Counted from the stretch's first letter, positions 35,324-44,656 are shown. The stretch is DNA of 64,000 bases from JAAZBV01 sp964499695 (GCA_964499695.1 CAZCMD010000002.1:15325-79324); one strand, 5' to 3'. Translations and numbers: made by a program. Notes: generated from the sequence alone by a model not told the origin.

Positions 35324-36541
35324 TTGAAAATATCAAAAAACATCACCTTATCATGTAAGCTCCTTGCCGTTCATAAATTACGCACTGCCCTGTGTATGTC
35401 AAGCATGACCATAGGGGTCGCGGCCGTAATAGTTATGGTGTCCATGGGACGAGGTGCACAAAAACACGTGCTTGATATGATCCGCGATATGGGCACTAAC
35501 TTGATTGTAGTGAATGCAGGACATGTTACCCTTGTTGGTGGTCGGGAGACCCAGACAGCGATCGTTACTTCATTGCAAATCACGGATGCTGATGCCATAA
35601 AGTCTCAGTGTGCATCTGTTGTCGATGCGGCTCCAGAGACCAGCAGCAAAATGAGTGTACAGTGGGAATCGGAAAATCTAAAAACAGAGATTGTTGGAGC
35701 TACTCCATCTGCTTTTCGGATACGCAATATAGAGATAGCAAAAGGTCGTGCATTCGATGAGGTAGATAATGATACAGCCCAGAGAGTCGCAATCATCGGT
35801 GAAGTGATCGTTGAAAAAATATTCCATGGCGAAAATTCTATTGGATATCTAATACGAATCGGCGGCGCGCTCTTCGAAGTTGTGGGAGTTATGAAAGCAA
35901 AAGGGATAGATGCCAATGGAGTGGATCGGGATGATAGAATTCTCATCCCGTTAAATACTGCGATGCATCGGCTTATACGCACTACCTTCATACAAAGGAT
36001 ACACATCCAGGTCACAGATTCTACGCAATTGAAAAGTGCCGAGACCGAAATAAGAGAGTTGTTGCGTGAGAGGCACAGACTGCGTGACAAACCTGATGAC
36101 TTCACTATTCAGAACCAGGCAACCCTGATAGAGTCAGAGAGAGAATCCTCTCGCGTCTTGTCTCTTTTAGTTGCAAGTGTTGCCGCAATATCGCTTCTTG
36201 TTGGTGGTATTGGGATTCTTGCGGTCATGCTTACAGTAGGCCGGGAGAGAAGGCAAGAAATTGGATTACGCCGAGCCATTGGCGCCCGTCGACGTGACAT
36301 TCGAACCCAGTTCCTGCTGGAATCTCTCATTATTGCCGGACTGGGCGGATTTTTTGGAGCTTTCTTCGGAATGCTCTCGACCTTTCTCGCCTCGAAGATT
36401 GGTAATTTGCCTGCGGTTCAATCATGGGACGCAATGGGTGCGGGATTGACTCTTTCATTTATTATTGGGCTGATTTTTGGAATTTATCCTGCTTCCAAGG
36501 CTGCGACATTAGAGCCTATCGAGGCACTAAGAGCCGAATGA
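35324..36541 (+). CDS. MacB-type ABC permease (second)
   Basis: A 405-residue permease with the same plan as the first one: an N-terminal helix, a MacB_PCD periplasmic domain and a C-terminal FtsX domain ('RERRQEIGLRRAIGARRRDIRTQFL', 'GIYPASKAATLEPIEAL'). I chose the TTG at 35324 because GGAG stands seven bases before it; the TTG at 35303 has no site. Two different permeases with one ATPase suggest a heterodimeric membrane unit. Confidence 0.88.
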   Translation: MKISKNITLSCKLLAVHKLRTALCMSSMTIGVAAVIVMVSMGRGAQKHVLDMIRDMGTNLIVVNAGHVTLVGGRETQTAIVTSLQITDADAIKSQCASVVDAAPETSSKMSVQWESENLKTEIVGATPSAFRIRNIEIAKGRAFDEVDNDTAQRVAIIGEVIVEKIFHGENSIGYLIRIGGALFEVVGVMKAKGIDANGVDRDDRILIPLNTAMHRLIRTTFIQRIHIQVTDSTQLKSAETEIRELLRERHRLRDKPDDFTIQNQATLIESERESSRVLSLLVASVAAISLLVGGIGILAVMLTVGRERRQEIGLRRAIGARRRDIRTQFLLESLIIAGLGGFFGAFFGMLSTFLASKIGNLPAVQSWDAMGAGLTLSFIIGLIFGIYPASKAATLEPIEALRAE

Positions 36542-36956
36542 GAACTAATACTAGTCCTCCTGTTAAGAGAAAAATAAATATTTATAATATCAATTAGCTG
36601 GAGGGAACTAATTCCCAGGGCATATTTCCCCTATAGTCGAAATGTTTAAAAAATCAGCGAGTCTCTCGCGAAAGCAAATTCCCTACCTAATCGTTATAAA
36701 TCGATAATATACCCGAAGGAAACGTGTCGGCTGGAAATGAACCGGTTACTATTGTCAGGTATTCATTAAACACACCATCCTTGAACGAGGTTTCTTACCC
36801 ATGAACCACCATGTATTATGCGATGACTGTCTGGAGACTTGCAACAAACCATTGAAATGTTATAGCATAACCAGTTATTTGGGCAACTGGACGAATGATA
36901 ATGCTATTTATTGGGATATGGTTTTGAAATATCCAGCTTAGGTTTCTTTAATTTTA
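36542..36956. other. Intergenic region with a possible tiny Cys-rich ORF
   Basis: This 415-base gap separates the plus-strand exporter operon from the convergent J-domain gene. At 36801-36941 it holds a 46-codon ORF starting ATG with four Cys (C-x2-C-x3-C-x5-C near the N-terminus: 'CDDCLETC', then 'LKCYS'). Only ACGAGG at a long distance could serve as ribosome site. No terminator-like hairpin with a T-run is evident. The ORF may be chance or a remnant. Confidence 0.35.
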
Positions 36957-37277
36957 TTATTTCCCCGGTTTATTCTTAAACCATCCCCTGTCTGAGTAAT
37001 ATTTTATTACAGCTTCTCTGAGGGATTGAAATGGGTGATCCTGCATTGCAGAAACAGAGATATTTTGCCATTGATTTTCTGCTGTTTGATCAGAATGAAA
37101 ATTTTGGCTTACCAAAAAATCATATGCCTGTTGAATCTCTTTGAATCTTTCTTCTGCCTCAGGATTGTCCGGATTTTTATCAGGATGATATTTCATGACC
37201 AGTCGCCGGTATGCCTTTTTTATCTCCTTTTTTGTTGCGTTTGGAGATATTCCTAAATGTCTATATGGATCATTCAC
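36957..37277 (-). CDS. Small J-domain (DnaJ-like) protein
   Basis: A 106-residue protein consisting of a J domain (about 3-65) with the HPD motif in 'KYHPDKNPDNPEAEERFKEI'. It lacks the Gly/Phe region, zinc centre and C-terminal substrate domains of DnaJ. The last 40 residues are polar. J domains stimulate Hsp70 ATPase; the client here is unknown. It stands downstream of the TauE/SafE gene by 25 bases on the same strand. Confidence 0.88.
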   Translation of the reverse strand: MNDPYRHLGISPNATKKEIKKAYRRLVMKYHPDKNPDNPEAEERFKEIQQAYDFLVSQNFHSDQTAENQWQNISVSAMQDHPFQSLREAVIKYYSDRGWFKNKPGK

Positions 37278-37302
37278 TATATTTATCCGACTTTCGTATT
37301 AT

Positions 37303-38070
37303 TTAAAAAATCCCCAAAAGTTTTAATACTATCTGTACCCCGAAAAACCACATGATGCACGCGAAGGCCACCTTGACGAATCCTGGGTTTGCCCTCACTG
37401 TAATCTGAGATCCGATGGCAGAACCGAGTATGCATGCCAAGGCAGTAGCCGCAAGAAACCGAAGATCAACCTTACCAAGGGTAAAATGACCAATGGTTCC
37501 GATCAAAGAGCTGACAGTCACGATAAGCGAGTTGGCTCCAGCCGCCTTCTGAGCCCCGTATTTCATGAAAATAACAAGGAATGGAAAGATTATCAATCCA
37601 CCCCCCACTCCGATAAGGCTGGACAAAACTCCGACACCAAAAGAAAAAAACAGTATAAATATGATCATCCCTGCATTAAGGGCCTTCACTTGCCGGGCAA
37701 CCTTATCCTTACCGGAAATGAACAGGAGAAGGCCAGCGGCAAAAAGGAATGCAGAAAATATCCCAAGCAGCAGGTTTTTGGGGGCTATGCTGGAGAGTAA
37801 CGCCCCAATAAATGAGCCTATTATTGTGCCTGGAAGAAAGACGAGACAAAAACGAAAGTCCACCAGCTTGTTCCGCTGAAATACAATTGTTGCAGTCAAC
37901 GCGGTCAGTAGGTTCAAAAAAAGCGCAGTGGATATTGCGGGCCCGACTGCCATACCTAGCATTATTAGGACAGGCGTGTAAAGCGACCCTCCTCCTTTCC
38001 CGAACATTGAAAAGACACCTGAAATTACCAAAATAGTGATAAAGCTGACAATAACTGATGACAGATTCAT
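37303..38070 (-). CDS. TauE/SafE-family sulfite/anion exporter
   Basis: A 255-residue membrane protein with about eight helices and the family segments 'GKGGGSLYTPVLIMLGM', 'GTIIGSFIGALLS' and 'GVGVLSSLIGVGGGLIIFPFLVI'. TauE/SafE proteins move sulfite, sulfoacetate or related anions. Its neighbours, YeeE/YedE and FmdE, hint at sulfur or oxyanion handling, but the substrate is not determined. Confidence 0.88.
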   Translation of the reverse strand: MNLSSVIVSFITILVISGVFSMFGKGGGSLYTPVLIMLGMAVGPAISTALFLNLLTALTATIVFQRNKLVDFRFCLVFLPGTIIGSFIGALLSSIAPKNLLLGIFSAFLFAAGLLLFISGKDKVARQVKALNAGMIIFILFFSFGVGVLSSLIGVGGGLIIFPFLVIFMKYGAQKAAGANSLIVTVSSLIGTIGHFTLGKVDLRFLAATALACILGSAIGSQITVRANPGFVKVAFACIMWFFGVQIVLKLLGIF

Positions 38071-38114
38071 GACAGTTTACCTTTCAATGTCATGCACAAA
38101 ACGCGAGCAACAGA

Positions 38115-38726
38115 TTAATTCTTATCTTCATAGCCGGAGCAGGGAATACATACCGGATTGCCTTCCGCTGTTTCCCTGATCTTGTTCACGAAGGTCAGCT
38201 CACCGCACTTTGAGCACCGCTTTGTTGTGAACACACCCTTGCCCTTTTTGATCTCCACCGTGTGAACCGGCCCCACCTGCAGAAAATCTTCTTCCTTGAG
38301 ACCAAGAATGCGATTTACAAGCGGGTCAGTGATCTGTTGTTCAATGTCCTGAGGAGGAACCCCGGCCTTGCGCTTTTGAACAAACGGTGAGTTCAACGCC
38401 TTTTCAAAGAAGTCCGGCTTGAGTGACACACGCACCGCCCTGCCGGTTTTCTGGTCGATAAGGGTAAAGGCCATTTTATTATAATAACGTTTCTGGATAT
38501 TGGACTTTCCATAGGTGCATCCTGTGGCGGTCATGATACCGTCCAGAAAGCAGCCGGCAGCATGGTCTTTGCCGGTTTCCGCATCAACGAAAAGCTCCTT
38601 GTCCTTTGACCTCTCCACACCGAGCGCTTTCATGGCTGCAAGCCCAGCCTTGAGCCCCATGGGCATGGCGGGGCATTTGTGGCCGTGAAACGCTAATCCA
38701 ATCTCAAAAAGTTTTTCAAATTCCAT
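38115..38726 (-). CDS. FmdE-family protein with C-terminal zinc ribbon
   Basis: A 203-residue FmdE protein. The N-terminal FmdE domain has 'FHGHKCPAMPMGLKAG' and 'GCFLDGIMTATGCTYGKSN', whose Cys and His are conserved. The C-terminus is a zinc ribbon, 'CSKCGEL' and 'CIPC'. FmdE occurs next to molybdenum/tungsten formylmethanofuran dehydrogenase in archaea; in bacteria it is thought to aid molybdopterin or metal handling, with no firm function. It lies 23 bases after the YeeE/YedE gene and is probably co-transcribed. Confidence 0.88.
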   Translation of the reverse strand: MEFEKLFEIGLAFHGHKCPAMPMGLKAGLAAMKALGVERSKDKELFVDAETGKDHAAGCFLDGIMTATGCTYGKSNIQKRYYNKMAFTLIDQKTGRAVRVSLKPDFFEKALNSPFVQKRKAGVPPQDIEQQITDPLVNRILGLKEEDFLQVGPVHTVEIKKGKGVFTTKRCSKCGELTFVNKIRETAEGNPVCIPCSGYEDKN

Positions 38727-38749
38727 AGGTGTTCTCCTCTAAATAGTTA

Positions 38750-40015
38750 TTAATTTCCTGGTAATAGATCCGAAATACTTCCACCCATCAGGTAGAAATA
38801 GGTGACAATCCAGTTGCAGAGTATTGTAACAATACCAAACAAAATATTTCCCACACTCATAAGCGCCCATCCTGAGAGGATATTACCTATGACACATCCA
38901 CCTGCAAACGCAGCGCCTGCACCCAATAATATACCCCCTATAAATGCAACCAGTGTCTGAGATGGCGGCCTTGGTGTAAAGGTCAGAGTGCCTGAGAGTC
39001 TGCCTGAAACCCATGCGCCTATCATAAGACTTACAACAAGAAACAGCAACCAAAGGTTGATCTTTTTTGGCGCCGGGGTAGAAGGTGTAATTGGTTTTTC
39101 AGCAGCTGAGACCTGCCCGGTGGCTGTTGTTTGAGTTATAGCAGCAGGGTTTGTTTCAGACTTTTTGTAGACATATGTCGGGTTATTTTCAGTAAAGATC
39201 TGCTGCATATGAAGAACACCGTGGGTCACACCCAGGGGATAATTTCTTCCTGTAGGGGCTGATGAGAGATAGGCAAACAATGCAAGGATGCCAATAGCAA
39301 TACCGGCCTTCCAGGGTTTCCATGGGTGCGTGATCGTCCTTGATATTGCTCCTGTATCATCCTGTTTTAGTTTGCTCTGTTTTTTATTCTTTTTGTTGCT
39401 AATAATAATGCCAATTATCGTCAATACAGCAAAGATAGCTGCCAGCATCCAGTAGGGCATACCTGTAATGGATGATAAAGTAACAGGCCCGCCATCCTGT
39501 GTTTTAAGCACAAACCCGTTCATATATTTTTGTAAGCCATTAAGATAACCGAACTCCACAATGGATATCCCGAGTGGAATACCAATAAGACCGGCCATTG
39601 AATTGATGTTACCGGCAGCAGATTTGAACAGGCACCCGCTTATACAGCCTCCGGCAAGCACTATGCCTGTACCAAAGAGCACCCCGCCAACAATATAGTT
39701 AAGATAGATAAAGGGTTTTGGTGACAATTTTATAATCCCCATAAGGTCAAATATGGCAAAAAGCGCCATGCTCACAACTATCGCTATCCAGAGACCAAGG
39801 GCCTTTGAGCGGTCTCGCATGAGAATAACTTCACTAATGGCGCTTGCACCGCACAACTCTCCTTTTTTCAGGAAAAACCCGAATAGAAAACCGACAGGGA
39901 TAGCGGTTATTACCCATAGACGTGTATATATGGCAATCATGATAATAGCTGCCATTATTACAATACTTGCAATCGAATAACCTTTCCAGTTGATATCTCT
40001 TACTGCTGCTGACAT
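38750..40015 (-). CDS. YeeE/YedE-family thiosulfate/sulfur (or selenium) transporter
   Basis: A 421-residue membrane protein made of two YeeE/YedE repeats separated by a polar loop (about 280-315). Conserved Cys motifs occur in each half: 'KKGELCGAS', 'AGGCISGCLFK' and 'AGGCVIGNILSGWALMS'. Family members import thiosulfate via these cysteines; a related branch (YedE) is tied to selenium metabolism. Given the selenoprotein candidate at 47 kb, the selenium branch is worth considering, but the sequence alone does not decide. Confidence 0.85.
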   Translation of the reverse strand: MSAAVRDINWKGYSIASIVIMAAIIMIAIYTRLWVITAIPVGFLFGFFLKKGELCGASAISEVILMRDRSKALGLWIAIVVSMALFAIFDLMGIIKLSPKPFIYLNYIVGGVLFGTGIVLAGGCISGCLFKSAAGNINSMAGLIGIPLGISIVEFGYLNGLQKYMNGFVLKTQDGGPVTLSSITGMPYWMLAAIFAVLTIIGIIISNKKNKKQSKLKQDDTGAISRTITHPWKPWKAGIAIGILALFAYLSSAPTGRNYPLGVTHGVLHMQQIFTENNPTYVYKKSETNPAAITQTTATGQVSAAEKPITPSTPAPKKINLWLLFLVVSLMIGAWVSGRLSGTLTFTPRPPSQTLVAFIGGILLGAGAAFAGGCVIGNILSGWALMSVGNILFGIVTILCNWIVTYFYLMGGSISDLLPGN

Positions 40016-40092
40016 TTGATCTCCTCCTTGTTAATATCGATTTTCATTCTGTCTACAGCCTATAGCCTAAAAAGCTACAGCCTCTTTCTCCA

Positions 40093-41370
40093 TCACGGAC
40101 ATCTTATTATACCCTGCGCCCAGAGACATGCTCCGCAGGTGGGGTGTTTGTTACCGATGCAATCCTCCTCATTCTTTTCTGAAAGATCACAGCCCCCGCA
40201 GGTGATGCATGGTGAAAAATCAAAATCCATTACACGCTCTCTGAATGCCTTGTGTTCAGGGGTGTTCCACAGGTCATAGAGTTTTTTATCAACCACATTG
40301 CCTATTGCCCATTTTTGAGAATGACGACTTCCATAATTAAGAAAGCCAAGGTACCCTTCATGGTTGTGCAGCAGGGGAAGACATGGGCTCAAGTCACCGT
40401 TCCAGGCAATTGCCCCGGCACTATCCTCGATAAAAGGGCAACGGTTTCGTAATTTCTCAGCAGATATGAATGGTATTGTCATGTGGATACTCTCTGCTGC
40501 CTTGCGTATTGCAGAAAGAGTGGCATCGTCCATATCCATTAGAGGCAGATCCAGGTCGAAACTATTCCTGTTTATTGACCTGTAATACATGGCCCCCTGA
40601 GTCATGCCTTCTGTATAAGGAAGCAGGTTCGTAACAAGCACACTGCTTGCCCCGATATTTTTACCGATATCTATTACAGCCGGTAATTCAGCTATGTTCC
40701 GTTTCATAGCAACAAAAGCAATACCTATTTTCATATGCTTTAAAAAGCCAAACCTGCCCCCCTTTTCGTTATTCATCCTGTTTAACATACTCAGGTTTTC
40801 AAGTATATTTGGCAGCTGGGCTCCCATTCGTATATCTGAAAAACTTTCTGGTGTTGCGCCGTCAAGAGATATCCACAGGGTATCAAGGCCCGATTCTATC
40901 AGGGATTTTATCATCTCCTTTTTAAGAAGGGTCCCGTTTGTGATCAGCTCTGCTTTCATATTCATTGACTTGACGCGTGAAATCATGTCAATGATCCACG
41001 GATGGGATAAAGGCTCACCGAAACCGCCAAAGAATATCTTTTCCGGTAATGCTGAAAATTCCATCAGCCCATCAAGTATAGCCTTAAAAACCCCTTCAGA
41101 CATCATGCCCGGGGTTTCATCCCAGACATTCCTTATACAGGTGCGGCAATTGAGGTTACACTGATTTGTAACCTCAATGTAAAGTTTTGTGAGTCGCATT
41201 GGAAGGCTCAAGGTTAAAGAGCTTCCCCTTTCTGAATATTTTACATGATCGCCAGGTTTTATTCCCAATCCAGCGGCAATTTTTGCAGGAATGATGAGGT
41301 TGCCTGATGAATCTGATTTTAAAAACTGATTTTGATCTTCTATTGTATTAAGTTTAGTACTGCTTTGCAT
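40093..41370 (-). CDS. Radical SAM/SPASM protein, tungsten-oxidoreductase maturase type
   Basis: A 425-residue enzyme. Residues about 10-55 form an AbrB/SpoVT-like swapped-hairpin domain ('NLIIPAKIAAGLGIKPGDHV'). The radical SAM core follows, with 'CNLNCRTC' holding the 4Fe-4S cluster and 'FFGGFGEPLSHP' the SAM region. The Cys-rich C-terminus ('CITCGGC', 'CIGNKHPTCGACLW') is a SPASM-type auxiliary cluster domain. The core resembles maturases found with tungsten-cofactor aldehyde oxidoreductases. No such oxidoreductase is nearby, so the target is unknown. It stands upstream of the YeeE/YedE gene with 77 bases between. Confidence 0.8.
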   Translation of the reverse strand: MQSSTKLNTIEDQNQFLKSDSSGNLIIPAKIAAGLGIKPGDHVKYSERGSSLTLSLPMRLTKLYIEVTNQCNLNCRTCIRNVWDETPGMMSEGVFKAILDGLMEFSALPEKIFFGGFGEPLSHPWIIDMISRVKSMNMKAELITNGTLLKKEMIKSLIESGLDTLWISLDGATPESFSDIRMGAQLPNILENLSMLNRMNNEKGGRFGFLKHMKIGIAFVAMKRNIAELPAVIDIGKNIGASSVLVTNLLPYTEGMTQGAMYYRSINRNSFDLDLPLMDMDDATLSAIRKAAESIHMTIPFISAEKLRNRCPFIEDSAGAIAWNGDLSPCLPLLHNHEGYLGFLNYGSRHSQKWAIGNVVDKKLYDLWNTPEHKAFRERVMDFDFSPCITCGGCDLSEKNEEDCIGNKHPTCGACLWAQGIIRCP

Positions 41371-41535
41371 TTTAAAACACTTATATTATTTTTTATTGAA
41401 CCCTGTATCCATATCTTAACAAATGACTTTATCTAGTAGTATACCAATCTTAAAGGTTCAATGCCTCTATCATCTGCCCGCGGCATAATTGCCCGGTTTA
41501 TTAAAACAGATTATTTTTTATCATGATACTCATAA

Positions 41536-44184
41536 TCATTCGTTACTTTCAACCTCAGGATGATTTTCCTTTAACCATTTTCGGCTTACCTTTCCTCCAA
41601 ATATACTGCGCATCGACTGAGGATTAACTATAGTGCTTAGATAAAGATGCGCTACAATCAGAATTAGGATTAACAATGCTGCCAGATCGTGAAGTGTATA
41701 AAGCATAGCAAGATTGGTATTTATGTTATCCTTAAGTATAGCCAAAGAGACACCTGTGATGACCAGGAAAAAACCGCATGCGGCTATCATCCAGAATAAT
41801 ATCTTCTGGCCTGCATTGAACTTGCCTGCAGGTTGTTCTCCGCGATAACCAAAATATCCACCCAGCGCCTTAAGCCACTTTTTGTCACTCTTGTTGAAAA
41901 GCATATCCCTGAACCAGATAAGCATCATCGCTATCCATGCTACACCAAATACAATGCCTATCCACATATGGAGGTTACGTGTCGGCATGCCATTTAGCCC
42001 CCGATTATTCTGTAAAAACAGTATGCCGGTTATTGCAAGGACAAGAAAAGCGGCGAGAGAAACATAATGTGCCAACCTTTCGGAGAGTGTGAATCGCATA
42101 GTGAGGTCAGTCTCTTCGAGCGATGATCTAATGCTCCTCTGTCCATAGATCACAAAATGGAGCAACAAAACAAGTATCTCTATAAAAATTATCCAGAGAT
42201 TAGCGGGTTTTAAAATGGCCTCCCTGAACGAGCCAAGCCAGGCCTCAAGTGAAGTGATGCCCAGAATCGCATAGTTGGGTATCCATTCAGGTTGAGCATC
42301 AGTACCAGTGAACAGTGCATCAAGAATAGCCCCATTAAAAAAGGCAGAGTCTCTGCTATGGCAATCAATACAGCCCCCTGACCCCAAAGCTGCCTTTGAG
42401 GGTGCAATATCATGAGAAAACTTATAAACCGATGCATATGCAGTAGCCTCATACTCCTCACGGTGAAGCTCTCTGACCTCTGTTGATGAAAAATATGCCT
42501 TGCTATCTGATACCCATACCAGCCGACGATTCTCAAGAGGAAAAGATGTTGCTGTAAGATAATCCTTTGTCGCTGTAAGTAGAGCCTCTATTTCCTCATC
42601 ACGATTAACCTCAATAATACCGTCCTTATTGTCGTCTGTTATCTTTGAAAGTTCAGGATATTTTTTTCCCGGATCTGCCTGATGTTGCGCCCACATCTGG
42701 TAAAAGTCCTTCATAAAAAGCTGGTTCAGCCCGGTCTTGCCTTGTTCTTCAAATCCAACCCATGAGCTGTGGACACGGTTAGCAGGGAAAATTTTACCCT
42801 TGTATCTTATAAGAGTGGGCCGGGTTATGTCAGTCGGCTGATCTTTGTTAGTAAATAGTTCCAGTTCCCCATAGTGGTTCCAAAAGTTCATCTCCTGGTC
42901 ATAAAATGTCCATATGTGTTTCCCGGCAGGGTTAATCCTTGGCGCTGGGTTATAAACATCACTGGCCTGAACTAATGCGCTTTTTACTGAACGTGCCGGT
43001 ATATGGCATGCCTGGCATGATATTTTATCTAGGTGCAGATCAGGAAGCCAGTCATGCCTTGCACGCGGGGCATTACCCCATCCTTCTATATGACATCTCT
43101 CACATGATCGAACCGTATTATCAAGGTCATTGCGGACAGAACCGGACGGGTCATCACCCTTCCCTATCTGGTGCACCTCTTTACCTCGGATTATCGGGTC
43201 AGCAGCATCGCTGCCAGCCGTATGGCAATCCACACAACGAAGTCCGGCAGCCATGTGGATATCCGTGCGGGTAGAGAATGAAGCCCCTCGCTTTTTCCAG
43301 CCAGGTTTGGCATGACATTTAAGACAGGTCTCATTTCGCGGTTCAGGAGTCATATGCAGCATGACATTGCCTTCGGCATCAAACCTGCTTTTATCATAGG
43401 AAATGGTTGGTTTTTCACCTGTGTTTACTTTTCCAATTATCTCCCCTAAACCTGCCCCTGCCGTCGCGGCCCAGCGAAAGTTCAGGTTGGCAAGCTCTTT
43501 GTTTCGTTTTGTATAGTCATACTCAGGCATATGACATAGAAGACAATCTGCCTCGATCACGCCAGTCTCTGCCCAACGCGCCTTGAAATAATCGCCATCA
43601 AAATTATTCTCTCCGCCAGAGACCAGGCCTGATGCGGGATCTTGCATATTTATGTCATAGCGTTTGCCGTCACGGTCATACTCAAGAGGCCCTCCTCCTG
43701 GATGGCAATTACCACAGGAGGCGGTCACAAATTCAAAGGAGGTCATATCAATTATGCGTGCGTTTGTGTTATTTTTAGAGGCAAGCTGCCGATAAAGGGG
43801 AGCAGGTGAGCACCAGTTTCCGCCATAATTTCCGGGCGAACTTACCCAGTTGTAGCGTTTGGCCATGGCATCAGGGACTTTCTCCCCCTTACCCTGAGTA
43901 AAGTGAAAACCCTCGGTGATTTTTTCATAGTTGTGACATCCGCTAACACCGCAGGTCTGCTTGGGGGAATATGGTACAGTATCGTTTATACCTTTAACAG
44001 GGTCAATTATATTTCCAGCCTCATCGCGTAGTTGAAAAGGTGGGCAGACATCAATGGCCTGGGGCACATCTTCATCATTAGAGGAATGATTACGAGTTTC
44101 TCCTATAGTCACATCAGGACTTACTCCCGCAAATAACATTATCATAAGGCCAATGCTTATAAAAGAAGTATAAATATATTTCAT
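41536..44184 (-). CDS. Octaheme cytochrome c fused to a b-type cytochrome membrane domain
   Basis: An 882-residue exported protein. After a signal peptide it has seven CXXCH sites (CGNCH, CLLCH, CLKCH, CVDCH, CERCH, CQACH, CIDCH) and one C-x4-CH ('CGVSGCH'), so eight c hemes are predicted. The last quarter (about 665-870) holds five membrane helices with His pairs in 'ERLAHYVSL', 'NLHMWIG' and 'LHDLAALLILILIVAHLYL', as in FdnI/HydC diheme cytochrome b. This layout predicts a quinol-linked electron conduit between inner membrane and periplasm. GAGGGGG precedes the ATG at 44184. It lies 42 bases after arsC and may belong to the arsenic operon. Confidence 0.87.
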   Translation of the reverse strand: MKYIYTSFISIGLMIMLFAGVSPDVTIGETRNHSSNDEDVPQAIDVCPPFQLRDEAGNIIDPVKGINDTVPYSPKQTCGVSGCHNYEKITEGFHFTQGKGEKVPDAMAKRYNWVSSPGNYGGNWCSPAPLYRQLASKNNTNARIIDMTSFEFVTASCGNCHPGGGPLEYDRDGKRYDINMQDPASGLVSGGENNFDGDYFKARWAETGVIEADCLLCHMPEYDYTKRNKELANLNFRWAATAGAGLGEIIGKVNTGEKPTISYDKSRFDAEGNVMLHMTPEPRNETCLKCHAKPGWKKRGASFSTRTDIHMAAGLRCVDCHTAGSDAADPIIRGKEVHQIGKGDDPSGSVRNDLDNTVRSCERCHIEGWGNAPRARHDWLPDLHLDKISCQACHIPARSVKSALVQASDVYNPAPRINPAGKHIWTFYDQEMNFWNHYGELELFTNKDQPTDITRPTLIRYKGKIFPANRVHSSWVGFEEQGKTGLNQLFMKDFYQMWAQHQADPGKKYPELSKITDDNKDGIIEVNRDEEIEALLTATKDYLTATSFPLENRRLVWVSDSKAYFSSTEVRELHREEYEATAYASVYKFSHDIAPSKAALGSGGCIDCHSRDSAFFNGAILDALFTGTDAQPEWIPNYAILGITSLEAWLGSFREAILKPANLWIIFIEILVLLLHFVIYGQRSIRSSLEETDLTMRFTLSERLAHYVSLAAFLVLAITGILFLQNNRGLNGMPTRNLHMWIGIVFGVAWIAMMLIWFRDMLFNKSDKKWLKALGGYFGYRGEQPAGKFNAGQKILFWMIAACGFFLVITGVSLAILKDNINTNLAMLYTLHDLAALLILILIVAHLYLSTIVNPQSMRSIFGGKVSRKWLKENHPEVESNE

Positions 44185-44226
44185 TTTACCCCCTCTTTTA
44201 AAAACCATTTTCTGAAACACAGTATC

Positions 44227-44655
44227 CTACCTGCCAAGCTCTTCCTCTAGATTTTCCACAAATGCCTTTATCTCATTCCTTACCCTTCTGTAATTGTTCA
44301 ATGCCTTCTCCTCATCCTTTTCACCTTCAGAAAGCCTTGGCGGATCATCAAAACCCCGGTGCATCAATTTTGTCTTTGCAGGGAAATAGGGACATGCCTC
44401 ATGGGCATTGTCACAAAGGGTTACCACATAATCAAATTGCATATCTCCGAGTGAATCTATATCTTTTGATTTCTGACCTGATATATCTACCCCTGCTTCA
44501 GACATTACCTTCACAGCTCTGGGGTCAACCCCTTTTGGAGATATCCCGGCAGAGTATGCATTGAATTTAATCTTTTGCAGATAATTTGTCCACCCTTCTG
44601 CCATCTGGCTTCTGCATGAGTTCCCAGTACATAGGAAGAGTATCTTTTTAGGCAT
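44227..44655 (-). CDS. arsC: Arsenate reductase, thioredoxin-coupled (LMW phosphatase type)
   Basis: A 142-residue ArsC of the low-molecular-weight phosphatase fold. The P-loop is 'CTGNSCRSQMAEG' (Cys, then Arg five residues on), and the two further redox cysteines are in 'VTLCDNAHEACPYFP'. It reduces As(V) to As(III) in the cytoplasm using thioredoxin. I chose the ATG at 44655, with GTGAGGG upstream, one base past the acr3 stop; a GTG four codons earlier is possible. Confidence 0.93.
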   Translation of the reverse strand: MPKKILFLCTGNSCRSQMAEGWTNYLQKIKFNAYSAGISPKGVDPRAVKVMSEAGVDISGQKSKDIDSLGDMQFDYVVTLCDNAHEACPYFPAKTKLMHRGFDDPPRLSEGEKDEEKALNNYRRVRNEIKAFVENLEEELGR

Positions 44656-44656
44656 G

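Noticed and set aside
40093..41370. Radical SAM protein as an arsenosugar enzyme (ArsS or ArsL)
   Set aside because: The N-terminal AbrB-like domain, the 'GGFGEPLSHP' core and the SPASM-type tail fit the tungsten-oxidoreductase maturase type better, and it is separated from the ars genes by the cytochrome.
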